A stretch of DNA of 61,000 bases from Symbiodinium natans (GCA_905221605.1 CAJNDS010002412.1:1024386-1085385), one strand, 5' to 3'; shown: positions 44,410 through 55,122, counted from the first letter of the stretch. The notes: generated by a model from the letters alone, not told the origin. Numbers and translations: made by a program.

Positions 44410-44475
44410 GGGTTTAGGGTTTAGGGTTTAGGGTTTAGGGTTTAGGGTTTAGGGTTTAGGGTTTAGGGTTTAGGA
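44410..44475. repeat. TTTAGGG array
   Basis: About nine perfect units. Confidence 0.94.
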
Positions 44476-44663
44476 GGTCGACTCTCAGGGTTCAGGGTTT
44501 CTTAGGGGTTTAGGGTTACAACCTCAAAGTCATGACTTCCTGGCCGCCTCACCATAAGTAGCGCCAGCGCGTGGGTGCAGGATGCAAGCTTCAACCCTTC
44601 TCTACTGCCCTCTGTACATCTCTCTCCCTATAAGCCAAAAACCCCAACCCCAGTGTCCCGCAG

Positions 44664-44755
44664 TTTAGGGTTTAGGGTTTTAGGGTTTTAGGGTTTTAGG
44701 GTTTAGGGTTTAGGGTTTAGGGTTTAGGGTTTAGGGTTTAGGGGTTTAGGGTTAC
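44664..44755. repeat. TTTAGGG array
   Basis: About 13 units, TTTTAGGG at the left and TTTAGGG at the right. Confidence 0.93.
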
Positions 44756-45030
44756 TTTCATCCGTCTGGCCAGTCAGGTTTTTAGGATCGCTCTGCAAGT
44801 TCACACCCTGAAGCCCCTTGGAACCTCCTCCTGCCAAACACAAACCCTACAACCCTAACTGAGAACTACCCCGAAATGCCGAACCTTTTTGTTGCATCTG
44901 CACCTCCTTTGCTGACCCCAAAACCCAACTTAACCTCTGGCCTAAACCCCAGGAACCCCGCAAAAGCCCCCTGGGCCCCATTTTCTGCAAGAGCTTAGGG
45001 ATTTTTGGGGTTGAACTTTAGGGCTCAAAT

Positions 45031-45174
45031 CCCTAAACCCTAAACCCTAAACCCTAAACCCTAAAACCCTAAACCCTAAACCCTAAACCCTAAACCCTAA
45101 ACCCTAAAACCCTAAACCCTAAACCCTAAACCCTAAACCCTAAACCCTAAACCCTAAACCCTAAACCCTAAACC
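45031..45174. repeat. CCCTAAA array, about 20 units
   Basis: One of the longest blocks in the window. Two AAAACCCT slips aside, it is pure. Confidence 0.95.
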
Positions 45175-45175
45175 G

Positions 45176-45258
45176 ACGGGGGGCCTGCGCCTCTACATCT
45201 CGGGCGTAGGTCGCCCTGGGCCGGCTTCTGAGGCTTCCGAGCGCTCATGAGGGCGGGG
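45176..45258 (-). CDS. Exon-like island
   Basis: The minus frame reads SARKPQKPAQGDLRPRCRGA, running into the repeat on its 3' side. A G-rich tract (45255-45332) lies upstream. Confidence 0.35.
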
Positions 45259-45559
45259 GGGCTCAAAGGGGGGAAACTCTGAAAGGGGGGGAAACTCTGA
45301 AAAAGGGGGCGGGGGGGGGGGGGGGGGGGAGGGGGGAACAGAGGTTGCAGAATGCTCGTTTTGCTTTGTCTTCTCCAGGGTATAGGTTTTGGTTTGCTCC
45401 ATGGTTTAGGATGTGTTTGCTCCGGGGTATTTTCGGGTTTAGGGTTTCGTGTCGTTTGGCCAAAGCTGCCGATATCTAGACCCAGATGGCAAGAGACGCT
45501 GGGATCTCGGCCATCGCCCATACCGCTCGCGTGCCAAGGCGGCTCGTATTCCCTGCCTC

Positions 45560-45645
45560 AGGCAGCGAGAGGGCTTAGGGTTTAGGGGTTTAGGGGTTTA
45601 GGGGTTTATGGGTTTAGGGGTTTAGGGGTTTAGGGGTTTAGGGGC
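45560..45645. repeat. TTTAGGGG array (8-bp variant)
   Basis: About ten units of TTTAGGGG rather than TTTAGGG, a locally spread 8-bp variant. Confidence 0.9.
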
Positions 45646-46390
45646 ATTCGAGCGGTATAAAGGCAAGACTGACTGTTTTAGAAGTCGTGCGTAGCTTCGG
45701 GGCTGTAGGAATCAGACAGGGTACATGGTCCAACAGTAGTTCTGTAGTCGTTAAGGGTATATGACGGTTCACCAGTTCACCTAACCTTTAACCCCAATTT
45801 TAGGGTATGCTGTCTCCAAAGAACGTTAAAGGTTTGATGTTTTGGGTGGTCCACATCGGCCTGCCTCAAATATGTGGAGAGGTGATGGACGAGCAGCTTC
45901 TTTCTTGTCGGAACGAATCGACGAGATCTGCCCCCCAAACACGTGGAAGTAGACTCTCTTGGCTGCCCAAACCCATTCTGGTTGCAGATGCACAGGGGGT
46001 AACTATGGGTAACTTGTACGGCAAAACTCTAGTTTCGGCCGGGCTTGGTCTAGCAGGCGTGACTTCTACAGCAAGTCTGTAGGCATCCGAAAGCAACCGC
46101 GCATCCTTAAGAAATTGATGTCGCCTCCCCGCTGGTTCCGAGGTGAAAGCCTCCGACCCTAAACCTTAAGCAAACATTTTTCTGAGCACGTGCGGCAGAT
46201 GAGTCATCAATCCGGCTGCAAACGATACAGCTGAGGAAGGACCCAATGCTGCGAACGTCTGGCAATTTTTTGTGGGTTCATTGAGGCTTCATCCAAACAC
46301 TAGGACACCATCACGTCGCGGCCTAGGGTTTAGGGTTACGGTTTAGGGCTGAGGGCTTTGGGTTTAGGTCTTAGGGTTTAGGGTTTAGTG
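45646..46390. other. Unique sequence with ambiguous frames
   Basis: 45807-46082 is open on the plus strand and 45866-46096 on the minus strand; neither is decisive. 46090-46150 plus reads RILKKLMSPPRWFRGE, possibly an exon. Confidence 0.35.
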
Positions 46391-46394
46391 TTTA

Positions 46395-46500
46395 GGCACG
46401 GGCCTGCAGCCTACGCTACGAGGATGTCGGTCCATGAAGCGCTAAAGTCATCAGCGATGTGCCACAGCTTGATGCCGGTACAACCGTCGCCAAGCATAGG
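46395..46500 (+). CDS. Exon-like island
   Basis: The plus frame reads PAAYATRMSVHEALKSSAMC then HSLMPVQPSPSIG after TTTAGGG words. Confidence 0.38.
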
Positions 46501-46744
46501 CAACCTTGGTCACACTGCATTTTGTAGTCTGCTGACTTTTGGTCTACTATACTATACTAGTTCATGGTTGGGATAATTTCCATATTAACAAAATAAGAAT
46601 GCTATTCCTTATAGGGTTTAAGTACCCAACTATGACAAAGTATAGTATTGGCTGTTTGTGGCCTCCTGAGATCGTCGAGCTGGATGAAGCCTCACTCCTT
46701 CATTCCCGACTTAGCCAACAGAGTTAGCCTTGCCTAGGCTTGAG

Positions 46745-46771
46745 TGGAGATTTGGGGGGGGGGGGGGGGGG
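46745..46771. repeat. G-homopolymer
   Basis: About 22 G in a run. Similar G or C runs occur at 26676, 27124, 52274, 56455, 58759, 58907 and 59101. Confidence 0.85.
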
Positions 46772-46974
46772 CAGAGAACGCTGGCTTTTGAGTTTTGTGT
46801 TGGTTTTGTCTTGTGGGTTCGTGGCGGCGGCTTGACTGAAGCCTCAATTCCTGGAGCCCCACCGGGCTGCAAATTCAACACCTGGGGGGGGGAGGGCTGC
46901 TTCAGGGCTTAGGGGTTGAGGGTTAGGGTTTCTAAGGGTTCAATAGGAGCCAAACAGAATAGTCAAGAGGCGCA

Positions 46975-47045
46975 TCAGAGAAGGGCACGCGGCAACCAGC
47001 ACCTGCCGCGCAGGTCATAAGCGCTGCGCTTCCTCTTGAGGGCCT
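46975..47045 (-). CDS. Exon-like island, weak
   Basis: The minus frame reads RLKRKRSAYDLRGRCWLPR. Short, unique and basic. Confidence 0.3.
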
Positions 47046-47125
47046 GAAACAATGATGTGTTCGTCGAAAACCCATGCAAATCGCCTCTGTAAGCTAAACC
47101 CTTTTTGCAACACTTGGAGGTTCAT

Positions 47126-47195
47126 GGGTACTTATAGAAGTAGGGTGAGAAGTAGGGTAACTATGGTTATATAGCCCAACCATAAAACCCTAAAC
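47126..47195. repeat. Half of a family F element
   Basis: GGAGGTTCATGGGTACTTAT, then AGTAGGGTAACTATGGTTAT, matching the inverse of 2137-2190. Confidence 0.55.
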
Positions 47196-47302
47196 CCTCC
47201 CTTTACCTCCAAGCAGGCTCGTTGAGCTAGACCTTAAGCGCAGAATCAAGCCCGCGCTTCCGGCTTGCATGCGTGAGAGCTTGTGGAGCTGTCCGTCCCA
47301 TT

Positions 47303-47368
47303 TGGGTTTAGGTTTAGGGTTTAGGGTTTAGGGTTTAGGGTTTAGGGTTTAGGGTTTAGGGTTTAGGG
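47303..47368. repeat. TTTAGGG array at the 3' border of the retrogene
   Basis: About nine units. The next bases (47369-47376) are eight T, that is eight A on the strand of the retrogene. Confidence 0.92.
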
Positions 47369-49450
47369 TTTTTTTTGCCACCCGCTTAGCTGACCTCTCG
47401 GACACTCTGCAGGGAACTGGCGGTTGAAGTATGGGGTTCTACTTGGAGCTGCCGTTTGGGTTGAGCCTTCATCCAAGAGCCAACCAAAGGTTACATGCCC
47501 AAAAGCCCAACTTACAACCACCAGGGAAAGTGCACTCAACCCAGTCGCAACTCATCAAGCTTCGCAAACTGTAAAGCGTTTCGGCAGCCTCTCAGGGATC
47601 CCAGTCCACGTCACCAACAAAGGAAACAAACACCGTCTACGTTTCGCGGAGGCAACTCCATGTAGAGAGAGAGGGCCCGTTCTAACATCTCGCCCTGGCT
47701 CACGTGATGATAGCCAGGTAAACGGGAGCCTGAGATTCCTAGGGTTGAGTTCTCAGCGGTGTGGATCCATGTGGTCTGGTTTGATGGGGTCGAGTGGTGT
47801 TTCATCTGTTGGATCGATGTGGTGGTGGTGCAGTGTCAACTGGGAATCTCGCACGATGAACTGACCTGGCTTGGCTGGGAGCTGAGGATGAATCTTGAGG
47901 ACTCGTCCTAATCTGTCACATGGTAGGATCTTTGAAGACCCTATGGAGTGGACATGCGCTAATGTGTTACCTTTGATGTTGTGTTGTACTTGTTTGTGCT
48001 GTCATGTCCACTCTGCTGAACCTGCACGTAAAATTTGCCTGGATGACTGGGGAACAACCGCTGTACATGAGCTCGATGCAGGTGGTGAACCTATCACCTG
48101 CTGGAGCCTGGATGCCCCCATATATATCCTGGGGCCCTCGGGGCTATTGCTCAGTCCTGGTGCTCCTTCGCATCAGATTCACCACCAAAACAAACACCAT
48201 AGGATACTGCATTTGCATCTACACATCGCAGCGCTTCACACTCTCCAAGCACATGGGTCAGTCGTGGGCTGTAAGTATGCTGGTGGAGAGTCCAGATTTA
48301 CCTAACAACCCAACAACCACATGGATCCAAACGATCAGACAGAGCTCAGGGAGGCAGCATTTCACTTTGCAAACATCCACTGAAATCCAGCCGCTGTCTG
48401 CTCCATGCCCAAGTAGCATCACAGCACATGCATCCAGCCACAATATTCCAGCCTCTGTTTGCTCCCCACTCACCCCCTGGGTCGATCCATAGATGGTCAT
48501 GTTGAGTGGCAGAGAAGGGGGTGGCTGCAGCAGAGTTCACAGTACCCAGCACACATGCAGCCTAGGCATCCCCCATAGCAGATCGCTTCCATCGGTTTGC
48601 TTCTGCTCAGTTCCTGGCTCCACACAACACCATCACTTCAGAAAGTGCCAACCCTCTGAGCTGACCTCTGAGGGACTTTGCATGGAACTGGCGGTTTGGA
48701 GCATCGACTGCTGGAGGTACCAGCTAGGTTGGGCCACTGTCTCAAGCGCACGTGGTCTGTCCCGTGTCAGTTTCCAGAAAGGCGTGTAACTCACACCGGC
48801 CATCTGAGTAGCAGGTGCCATACAAACCAGTCTGTCTCCCAACTTGCAGAACCACTGCTCACCAGCCAATGAGTTTTGCCAGCAGTGAGTGTCAGCAACA
48901 CCCAGGAGTACGAGCAGGCCAGTTCGAAAATCGCTACGGAGCTGTGTCCATGGCTTGGCAGCAGCTAAAAGCTAATTGGTTTGTAGAACTTAATGGACAT
49001 GTTGTGAGACCGCTGACAATGGCATTGTAGCAATTTGCTGCTACTTTGACAAGCCGGCCAACATCGTCACTGAACTTGCCCGTCTTTCGCCCTGAAAGTT
49101 TTCCTTCTTTCACACTCTTTGAGCCGAACAAGCAGACAGCCAAGCAATAGGTTGCCCACTCTGCGTGGAGTTCAGGCTTGGCTATCAAAGCACGCCTCAC
49201 GTCTAGAGGGTTTGTGCCCTTGTAGCGCCACGTAGCATCCAACTTTCCTCCTTCTCCGAGCTTTTTACTTGCTTGCTCAACCGCCTCGTAGAACTGGCGA
49301 AGAGCAGACATGTCTGCTGCGTTTGAGATGAAGGATTGAGTCAAAGTTGGTCCTTCAGAAATTGAGTGGGCCAGGAATGCTGAGAATTGAAGCCTGTCCC
49401 AGATCCAAAGTTTCCGCAGGCGACCTGCCCCGCGATAGTCTGTCACGAAG

Positions 49451-49494
49451 TCAATCACCTTCTCCCAAGGTGTCCTTCCCCAACAGTCTCTCAA
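49451..49494 (-). other. Frame change in the retrogene
   Basis: The two coding frames overlap here. The upstream frame ends at a TGA after GKDTLGEGD, and the downstream frame is open from DCWGRTPWEKVIDF. A single-base indel within about 40 bp explains both. Confidence 0.7.
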
Positions 49495-49776
49495 ACTGCC
49501 TACTCAGGACCCTGTACTTCTCAGAAGACCTTGGATGGATTGCCACTGACCGTTGGTCCTTGGCAATCACAACAGCAACTCTCGGGTCAACCAAGTGAGG
49601 ACCACCCAGGAACCAGAGGGCCGCCCCAGGGGCAATTAGGAGCGTTTCCCTCCAGGAGGAGAAATAGGTTCTGCTCTCTAGGGTTGGAGCCGACCAACGC
49701 TGAGCCGCGTACGAGAACTGCAAAAGTCCTCGATCAAAGCAACTCTGCATCAGAAATTTGCGAGAACCCCAGATGC

Positions 49777-49797
49777 CTTGAGCCAAAATGGCTACGG
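49777..49797 (-). other. Dinoflagellate spliced-leader (DinoSL) relic
   Basis: The minus strand reads CCGTAGCCATTTTGGCTCAA then G, identical to positions 2-22 of the conserved DinoSL that is trans-spliced to dinoflagellate nuclear mRNAs. In the genome such a sequence in front of a coding region is a sign of reverse-transcribed mRNA. Confidence 0.93.
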
Positions 49798-49823
49798 GGT
49801 TTAGGGTTTAGGGTTTAGGGTTT
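49798..49823. repeat. TTTAGGG array at the 5' border of the retrogene
   Basis: Three to four units in the same orientation as 47303-47368. Confidence 0.92.
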
Positions 49824-49892
49824 CAACATCAGTCGATTCGTTGCAAGATTGCCGCCGCCTGATTTCTTCGCACCAAGCTGGCCATCTGGAGC

Positions 49893-50035
49893 ATGTCGGA
49901 CAAACACCTCGCCAGCAAGCTTCTGAAAGATCTCTATGCTACTTTAGCCGCCGACCCTCCAGCAACAGCTGACGAACCCGCGATGAATCCGGCACAATGT
50001 CTAAGTGGCCCTAGCGCACATCCTCGGAATCCAAT
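49893..50035 (+). CDS. Exon-like frame with ATG
   Basis: From the ATG at 49893 the frame reads MSDKHLASKLLKDLYATLAA, then ADEPAMNPAQCLSGPSAH. It could be a 5' coding exon. AT-rich DNA follows. Confidence 0.48.
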
Positions 50036-50074
50036 GCCGCCTGGCGTGACGATACTTAGAAATCAGCCAATGAT

Positions 50075-50145
50075 GAATATATAAATATAAATACAAATAA
50101 ATACAAATACAAATCTATAATAAATAAATAAATATAAATAAATAA

Positions 50146-50180
<35 letters not shown>
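50075..50180. repeat. AT-rich (ATAA)n/(TA)n microsatellite
   Basis: AAATA/ATAA repeats followed by a 30-bp TA run. Confidence 0.88.
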
Positions 50181-50194
50181 CATATTATATAAAC

Positions 50195-50470
50195 ATGCAC
50201 ACGCTCACCAATAACAGGCATTATGAACCCTACGCTGTGTGTTCTCACCAACACACCAAAACACGGCATGTTCCCAACCCCCAAGCGAAACCGAAACAGG
50301 GACCCGCCGTTCTGAAAAGTGAAACATCGTCGGCCTTGAGTCGGAATATAGGTATTTCGTGTAGCGATTCGTCATTTCTATACTGGGAATATGAGGAGAT
50401 CATGTTGGCAAAATTCTCGGATTCCGTGCTACTCCTTGCTCAAAGATTTCACGCAAGAAGCCCGAAGACC
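50195..50470 (+). CDS. Exon-like frame, unknown protein
   Basis: The plus frame reads SETSSALSRNIGISCSDSSF then EEIMLAKFSDSVLLLAQRFH in its second half. The first half is less convincing. It ends in CCCTAAA repeats. Confidence 0.4.
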
Positions 50471-50786
50471 CTAAACCCTAAACCCTAAACCCCAAAACCG
50501 GGAAGACCTCAGAGAGATGGGACTGCCTCCTGCCCGCTCCAATCAAGCTCCAGAACCACCTGGCATCTTGCAGGCGTTGGGTTTCCATGGCATTGCCCAT
50601 CACCCGAACCCTCAACAACACATAAGCTCCCACGTGCAGCAGGGCAGGGCGTATCGGGTTTAGGGTTTAGGGCTTAGGGAAGGCCACGAATGCTTGCATG
50701 GAAGGAAGCATGTTGAGGGAGTTTCAGTGTCTGAGGAGTGGAGGGTGGTGGCTGGCTTCGCCAATGGGGCCTTTAGGGGCGTAGGG

Positions 50787-50925
50787 GGCTTAGGGTTTAG
50801 GGTTAGGGTTTAGGGTTTAGGGTTTAGGGTTTAGGGTTTAGGGTTTAGGGTTTTAGGGTTTTAGGGTTTTAGGGGTTGAGGGGTTTAGGGGTTGAGGGGT
50901 TTAGGGGTTAGGGTTTGACGCCCGT
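50787..50925. repeat. TTTAGGG array with TTTTAGGG and TTGAGGGG variants
   Basis: About 18 units. The right end alternates TTTAGGGG and TTGAGGGG. Confidence 0.92.
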
Positions 50926-51415
50926 CGCAGAGTTCAGGGCCATCTGGCCTCGTACCACTCGCCGTTGTTCCAGCGCCCCAGGGCCTAAATCTGCAGATGA
51001 CAGGCACTCTTTTGTTTTCTCTGACTACCCTACAAACTAAGCCTAAGAACAGCAGAGGTGGGTCTGAAATGTCTTAATTAGACTTGATACATTCTACTTG
51101 TAATGCAGGGTGCGATGTGTCACACTGCCAAGCAAGTAGTACAGCCCTCCTAGAAGACCCTCAGACGCACAAGCCAAGTTACGTCAAACACCAAAGTAAA
51201 ACCACCAAAGCCCCCTGAAGACCAACAACAATTGAGTGTCTAAAGCCAAATGCAACATCACCCCAAAGCATCCAGAATCCGAGTTCAGGTTTCCATGCAG
51301 GTTTAGGGAGGGTTGGGCAACTGTAGCCCTAGACCCTAACCCTAAACCCTCAACACTCAACCCGCTAGCCTCTACCCTGAACCCTATAAACCCTAAACCC
51401 TAAACCCTGCCCAAG
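50926..51415. other. No gene recognised
   Basis: Unique sequence with CCCTAAA words at 51330-51410. Confidence 0.4.
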
Positions 51416-51417
51416 GT

Positions 51418-51510
51418 GCCACGTCCGCAGAGCTGCCAGTTCCTGCGAAGATGGTACGGCCAGTGGAGTCGTAGGTGAAGTACACGCTGAAGAGCTCAAT
51501 GACCCTGAAG
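51418..51510 (-). CDS. Exon-like island, unknown protein
   Basis: The minus frame reads LFRVIELFSVYFTYDSTGRT then IFAGTGSSADV, one of the clearest protein-like islands in the window. CCCTAAA (left) and TTTAGGG-like (right) words flank it. Confidence 0.58.
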
Positions 51511-51675
51511 AGATGAGGGTTGAGGGCTTAGGGTTCAGGGCGTGAGGGTTTGGGGTTTTAGGGCTTGGGTCTTTGGGTTTTGTAAAGGGTTTCGGGTTTG
51601 GGGTTGATCAAGGGTTTAGGGGTTTAGGGTTTCAAGGTTAAGGGTGCAAGGTCTAAGTGGTCTAGAAGGAGTTTA

Positions 51676-51720
51676 ACTCTCGCTCTCTCTCTCTCTCTCT
51701 CACTCTCTCTCTCTCTGTGA
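51676..51720. repeat. (CT)n microsatellite
   Basis: CTCTCTCT run with a CA and a GT interruption. Confidence 0.88.
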
Positions 51721-51837
51721 GAACTTCTAAACTCTAAACCTCGAAACCTCCAAAGTTCAATGTTGTAGGAAAGAAGCCCAAAACAAAACCCCTAAACCCA
51801 CAAAGCTCAGGACTTTTTGGGGAGAGGGCTTGAGATG

Positions 51838-51906
51838 TCCCTAAACCCTAAATCCTAAACCCTAAACCCTAAATCCTAAACCCTAAACCCTGAACCCTAA
51901 ACCCTG
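51838..51906. repeat. CCCTAAA array
   Basis: About ten units, some CCCTAAT. Confidence 0.9.
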
Positions 51907-51978
51907 TTCAGCTCAAGTCGCTGGTCGCCCACTCCGAGACCCATCAACGAGAAGATGCCGCCGGCCCGCAGCCCTTGA
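51907..51978 (-). CDS. Exon-like island
   Basis: The minus frame reads QGLRAGGIFSLMGLGVGDQR then LELN, ending at a CCCTAAA block. Same strand as 51418-51510, so it may be an upstream exon of that gene. Confidence 0.42.
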
Positions 51979-52383
51979 GGGTTTCGGGTTTACATAGGGT
52001 TTAGGGGTTAGGGTTCAGGGTTTCGGGTTAAGGATTATAGGGATTCAGGGTTGAGGGTTTAGGGTCAAGGGTTTAGGGTCAGCCCTCCCGGCTATGTGGC
52101 AGTTGGAGGGTTTAGGGGTTTACAGGTTTAGGGTTTTAGGCGCTTTGTCTTGTGTTTTTGGCTTAAGTGCTTAGGGTTTACGGTAACGGTTTAGGGTTCA
52201 AGGGTTTGTGATTTAGGGGCTTTGATCGCTCAGGGCTTGGGGTTTACGGATTTAGTATCGGGTTTCGGGTTTGAGGGGGGGGGGGGGGGGGCTCGTTGGC
52301 GACTAACTGGCCTAGTGAGGCCACAGCCCCTGAACCCGAAACCCAAGTCGTAGACTTCAGCTCAGTAACTGTAGTAGGACGAA

Positions 52384-52455
52384 GGTACCCTTTTTGCGGT
52401 TGGTTACTTGCTAAGGGAACCTAGAACCCCAAAAAAGCTACCGCTGGGCTAACAA
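52384..52455. repeat. Family G foldback half
   Basis: GGTACCCTTTTTGCGGTTGG, AAGGGAACCTAGAACCCC and TACCGCTGGGCTAACAA, as in 7700-7808. Confidence 0.55.
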
Positions 52456-52611
52456 ACTTTGTAAACCCTAAACCCTCAACCCTAAACTCAATACCCTCAA
52501 TCCTAAACCTAAACCCAACCCAAAACCCTAAACTCTAAAACCTGTTTTTACGGCTAGGTCTGCTGCAAACTCTAAACCCTAAACCCCAAACCCACATTGT
52601 AGGCTCAAAGG

Positions 52612-52690
52612 AGGCCGCGGTTGCCAAGCCGCGCCGGTGGCTGCAGCAGCAGCGCACGCGGAAGGCCAACAGCTGCGGCCGCACCTAAGA
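52612..52690 (+). CDS. Exon-like island
   Basis: The plus frame reads EAAVAKPRRWLQQQRTRKAN then SCGRT and stop, between CCCTAAA and TTTAGGG words. Confidence 0.4.
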
Positions 52691-52973
52691 AACATCTAAA
52701 CGCCCATATGCCCTAGAAGCCCTGGTTTAGGGGTTAGGGTTTAGGGTTTAGAGTTTAAGGTTTAGGGTTCCAGGGTTGCGGCTGTAGGGCTTAGGGTTTA
52801 GGGTTTAGGAGAACTTGTGTGGTTCAAGGCTAAAGTGAACTTGCGGCAGGCAAACACCTGAACGACAACCCCAGAAACCCCAAACATGTCAAGCCGGGGC
52901 TCTAACTATCTACTTATGGAACCCCCGCTGCATACCGTTTGTTGTCCTCAAGTTGGTTCCCTACAGACCTACA

Positions 52974-53044
52974 CCCTAAACCCTAAACCCTAAACACTAA
53001 ACCCTAAACCCTAAACCCCAATCCCTAAACCCTAAACCCTAAAC
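52974..53044. repeat. CCCTAAA array
   Basis: About ten units. Confidence 0.92.
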
Positions 53045-53122
53045 GAGGTGTCAAAGGCACGACTTCTGGGAATCGCCGTTCAAGGCCGTCGAAGCCGAGG
53101 CAGTGGTTGAAGATCTTGAGGG
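53045..53122 (+). CDS. Exon-like island
   Basis: The plus frame reads RHDFWESPFKAVEAEAVVED, followed by GGGTTTAGG-like words. Confidence 0.42.
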
Positions 53123-53354
53123 TGTAGGGCTTTTTCGGGGTTAGTTTTTTAAGGGTTAGGGGTTCAGGGTTTGGGGTGGGTTTAGGGTTTAGGGTTTAGG
53201 GCTTAGGGCTTAGGGTTTAGGGCTTAGGGATGTTTAGGGCAAACTCTAGCACTCCAACAGCCTTGTGTAGTGCACGTTTGAGTACGGTTCGGGTTGAGGG
53301 CATTTAGGGTTTTGGGGTTAAAGTTTAGGGTTTAGAGTGTTTGCAGGTGGCCCT

Positions 53355-53465
53355 ACCTTGAAGATCAGCTAAACCCCCCAAACTGGGGTCATGTACCCCC
53401 CCCCCCCCCCAGACTACCTTCATCCCTACTGAAACCCGTTTAAGGTTCATCTGACCTAGACCATC
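53355..53465. repeat. Family B element with C-run at apex
   Basis: ACCTTGAAGATCAGCTAAAC, ACTGGGGTCATGTA, about 14 C, then CATCCCTACTGAAACCCG and GGTTCATCTGACC. Confidence 0.55.
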
Positions 53466-53505
53466 TGCTGCTTCACAGTCCTTACTCAACCTGCTCAGGA
53501 ATAGG

Positions 53506-53620
53506 GGGGGTTTACGAAAACAAGAGGGACCCCTAATACAGACCCGCAAATAGTAGGATTCCCTTATAATCAGGACCCCAAAAAGGGTACAGTACCCCGA
53601 ATTTCGGAAACCCCCATATC
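53506..53620. repeat. Foldback element, family C
   Basis: GGGGGGTTTACGAAAACAAG, AATAGTAGGATTCCCTTATA, CAGGACCCCAAAAAGG and TTTCGGAAACCCCC. Confidence 0.75.
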
Positions 53621-53622
53621 AT

Positions 53623-53712
53623 GGCGGCCTCGGAAGGATCTGTGGGAACTGGGCAGTCGAGCGAGGCGCACCAGAGGCTCAGCGGATTGAACTCCTGCGA
53701 GAGGCCGATTTC
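53623..53712 (+). CDS. Exon-like island with ATG, between two foldbacks
   Basis: The plus frame reads MAASEGSVGTGQSSEAHQRL then SGLNSCERPI. It ends where the next foldback starts. Confidence 0.48.
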
Positions 53713-53879
53713 TCATGGGTTCCCCTACCCCCCCCCCCCCCTCAAAACTACCCTCCTCTAGGTTCCCACCTTAAAAACACCTTAATACTACCCCGCCTAG
53801 GTTCCCCCCTTGATAAGCTTAATTAGGCTTGGGGGGGGGGGGGGGTTGTGTAGAGGGCGGGAGGATGGGAACCCATGAG
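53712..53879. repeat. Foldback with paired C- and G-runs
   Basis: CTCATGGGTTCCCCTACC followed by C14 at the left is matched by G16 and GGATGGGAACCCATGAG at the right. Inside are two CCTAGGTTCCC-type repeats. Confidence 0.88.
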
Positions 53880-53963
53880 TTTGCATCTCAGGGATCCAGT
53901 TGCGGGGCAAAAAACCCCGCGCAATTGGGTCTGCAACGACCCTGCCTTGATGAGGATAATCCG

Positions 53964-54040
53964 AAAATAAATAATCCCAAATAATCCTAAATAATCCTAA
54001 ACAATCCTAAATGATCCTGAAGAATCCTAAGTAGTCCTAA
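53964..54040. repeat. Tandem 10-bp AATAATCCTA units
   Basis: About seven units of AATAATCCTA/AAACAATCCT type. Confidence 0.85.
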
Positions 54041-54042
54041 AT

Positions 54043-54235
54043 ATGATCTCAGGGCAGGACCGCAGGGGCCGGTTTGCACATATGGCGGTGCATGTGGCCA
54101 AAGGGCCAAAGAATAAAAACACGCCCAGCGAATTCCAAATCCAGGTTGCCTCATCCCGACCCTTTGCTAAAACCCGCAACCTCATGAAACCCAAAGTACC
54201 TCTTACACGGACCATGCCAACACAGACCCCATACA
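54043..54235 (+). CDS. Exon-like frame, weak
   Basis: The plus frame reads MISGQDRRGRFAHMAVHVAK, then TPSEFQIQVASSRPFAKTRN. The minus strand is also open. Confidence 0.35.
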
Positions 54236-54454
54236 CCCCAAACCCCATACCCCAAACCCTAAAGCCAAAAACCTTTCTCTCCCAAGAGACTTCGCACGCC
54301 TCGATGAGATCTGTAAGCCCGGCAGTCCCCAAGTCCCCTGTACTCGTGACCCCAACACCTGAACCCTAAACCCGAAACCCCAAACCCTAAACTCCAAGCC
54401 CTAAACCCTAAGCCCAAAACCTGAGGCCAAAGACCCTCAACCCTAAACCCTAAA

Positions 54455-54556
54455 CCCTAGAATTCAACGGCAGGAGCGCTCCGACAGGCCCATTCGCTCC
54501 AGCGCCACGCCGCGGTGGGACATCCACCGCTTTGCGCCAACCTGCACGCTTCGGGT
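54455..54556 (+). CDS. Exon-like island
   Basis: The plus frame reads QRQERSDRPIRSSATPRWDI then HRFAPTCTL, between CCCTAAA and TTTAGGG-like blocks. Confidence 0.42.
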
Positions 54557-55070
54557 TTTAGGGCTTTACGGGTTTGGGGGTTTGGAGGTTTAGGGGTTTG
54601 GGGGTTTAGGGTTTCAGGGTTTAGGGATTTAAGAGTTTAGGGTTTTAGGGTTTCTTATCGGTTTTAGGGTTGGGAGGGTTGAGAGTTTTAGGTTTAGGGG
54701 AATTTTGTAGGGTGCAGGGTTTAGGGATTAGGGCATCGGGCTTAGGATTTGGGAAGTAGGATTCTATAGGGTTCAGGGTTTCGGGGTTGGGGACAGGGAC
54801 TTCGCGCTCGACTCTCACTCACAGGCTTGGTTGGATCCACTCTTTCAGCAATTAACCTGCATCCAAAAAATGTTCGACATATCCCCTTGAGCAGACCTCC
54901 TAAAGGAAATCAAGGGGTCTGGTAAAATCCTTTTCTTGTATTCTCCTGTTTAAGGTTGAGGGTCATGGGTTTGGGGTATGTTGAGATGTTCTTAGACTAT
55001 GGCACTTTTGCTCGACTGCGCGACTGGTACTGAATCAGCAACATGGCTCAGCTCTCCTGCATCCACCATA
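54557..55070. other. GGGTTT-rich degenerate repeats, no gene recognised
   Basis: 54557-54800 is dense in TTTAGGG variants. 54800-55065 is unique with no decisive frame. Confidence 0.4.
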
Positions 55071-55122
55071 GCCCTAAACCCTAAACCCTAAACCCTAAAC
55101 CCTAAACCCTAAACCCTAAATC
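55071..55122. repeat. CCCTAAA array
   Basis: About seven perfect units. Confidence 0.92.

Larger units (their letters stand above)
47369..49797 (-). pseudogene. Processed retrogene carrying a DinoSL relic
   Basis: A 2.4-kb block on the minus strand without telomere-like words or foldbacks, unlike all its surroundings. Its 5' end is the 21-nt DinoSL (49797-49777), and its 3' end is a run of eight A beside a TTTAGGG array. TTTAGGG units resume directly beyond the DinoSL. Coding sequence starts just after the leader, the first ATG being near 49752. It reads CFDRGLLQFSYAAQRWSAPT, then AKDQRSVAIHPRSSEKYRVL (frame ending 49451), and continues in another frame from 49494: VIDFVTDYRGAGRLRKLWIW, FYEAVEQASKKLGEGGKLDA and NPLDVRRALIAKPELHAEWA, to a stop at 48934. 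The change of frame marks one indel. The remaining ~1.5 kb may be 3' UTR or decayed coding sequence. Protein family not recognised. Confidence 0.8.

Noticed and set aside
47424-47864. 146-codon plus-strand frame
   Set aside because: It lies antisense to the DinoSL retrogene and its Trp/Ser/Gly-rich end looks non-coding; the leader and A-run fix the minus strand as sense.
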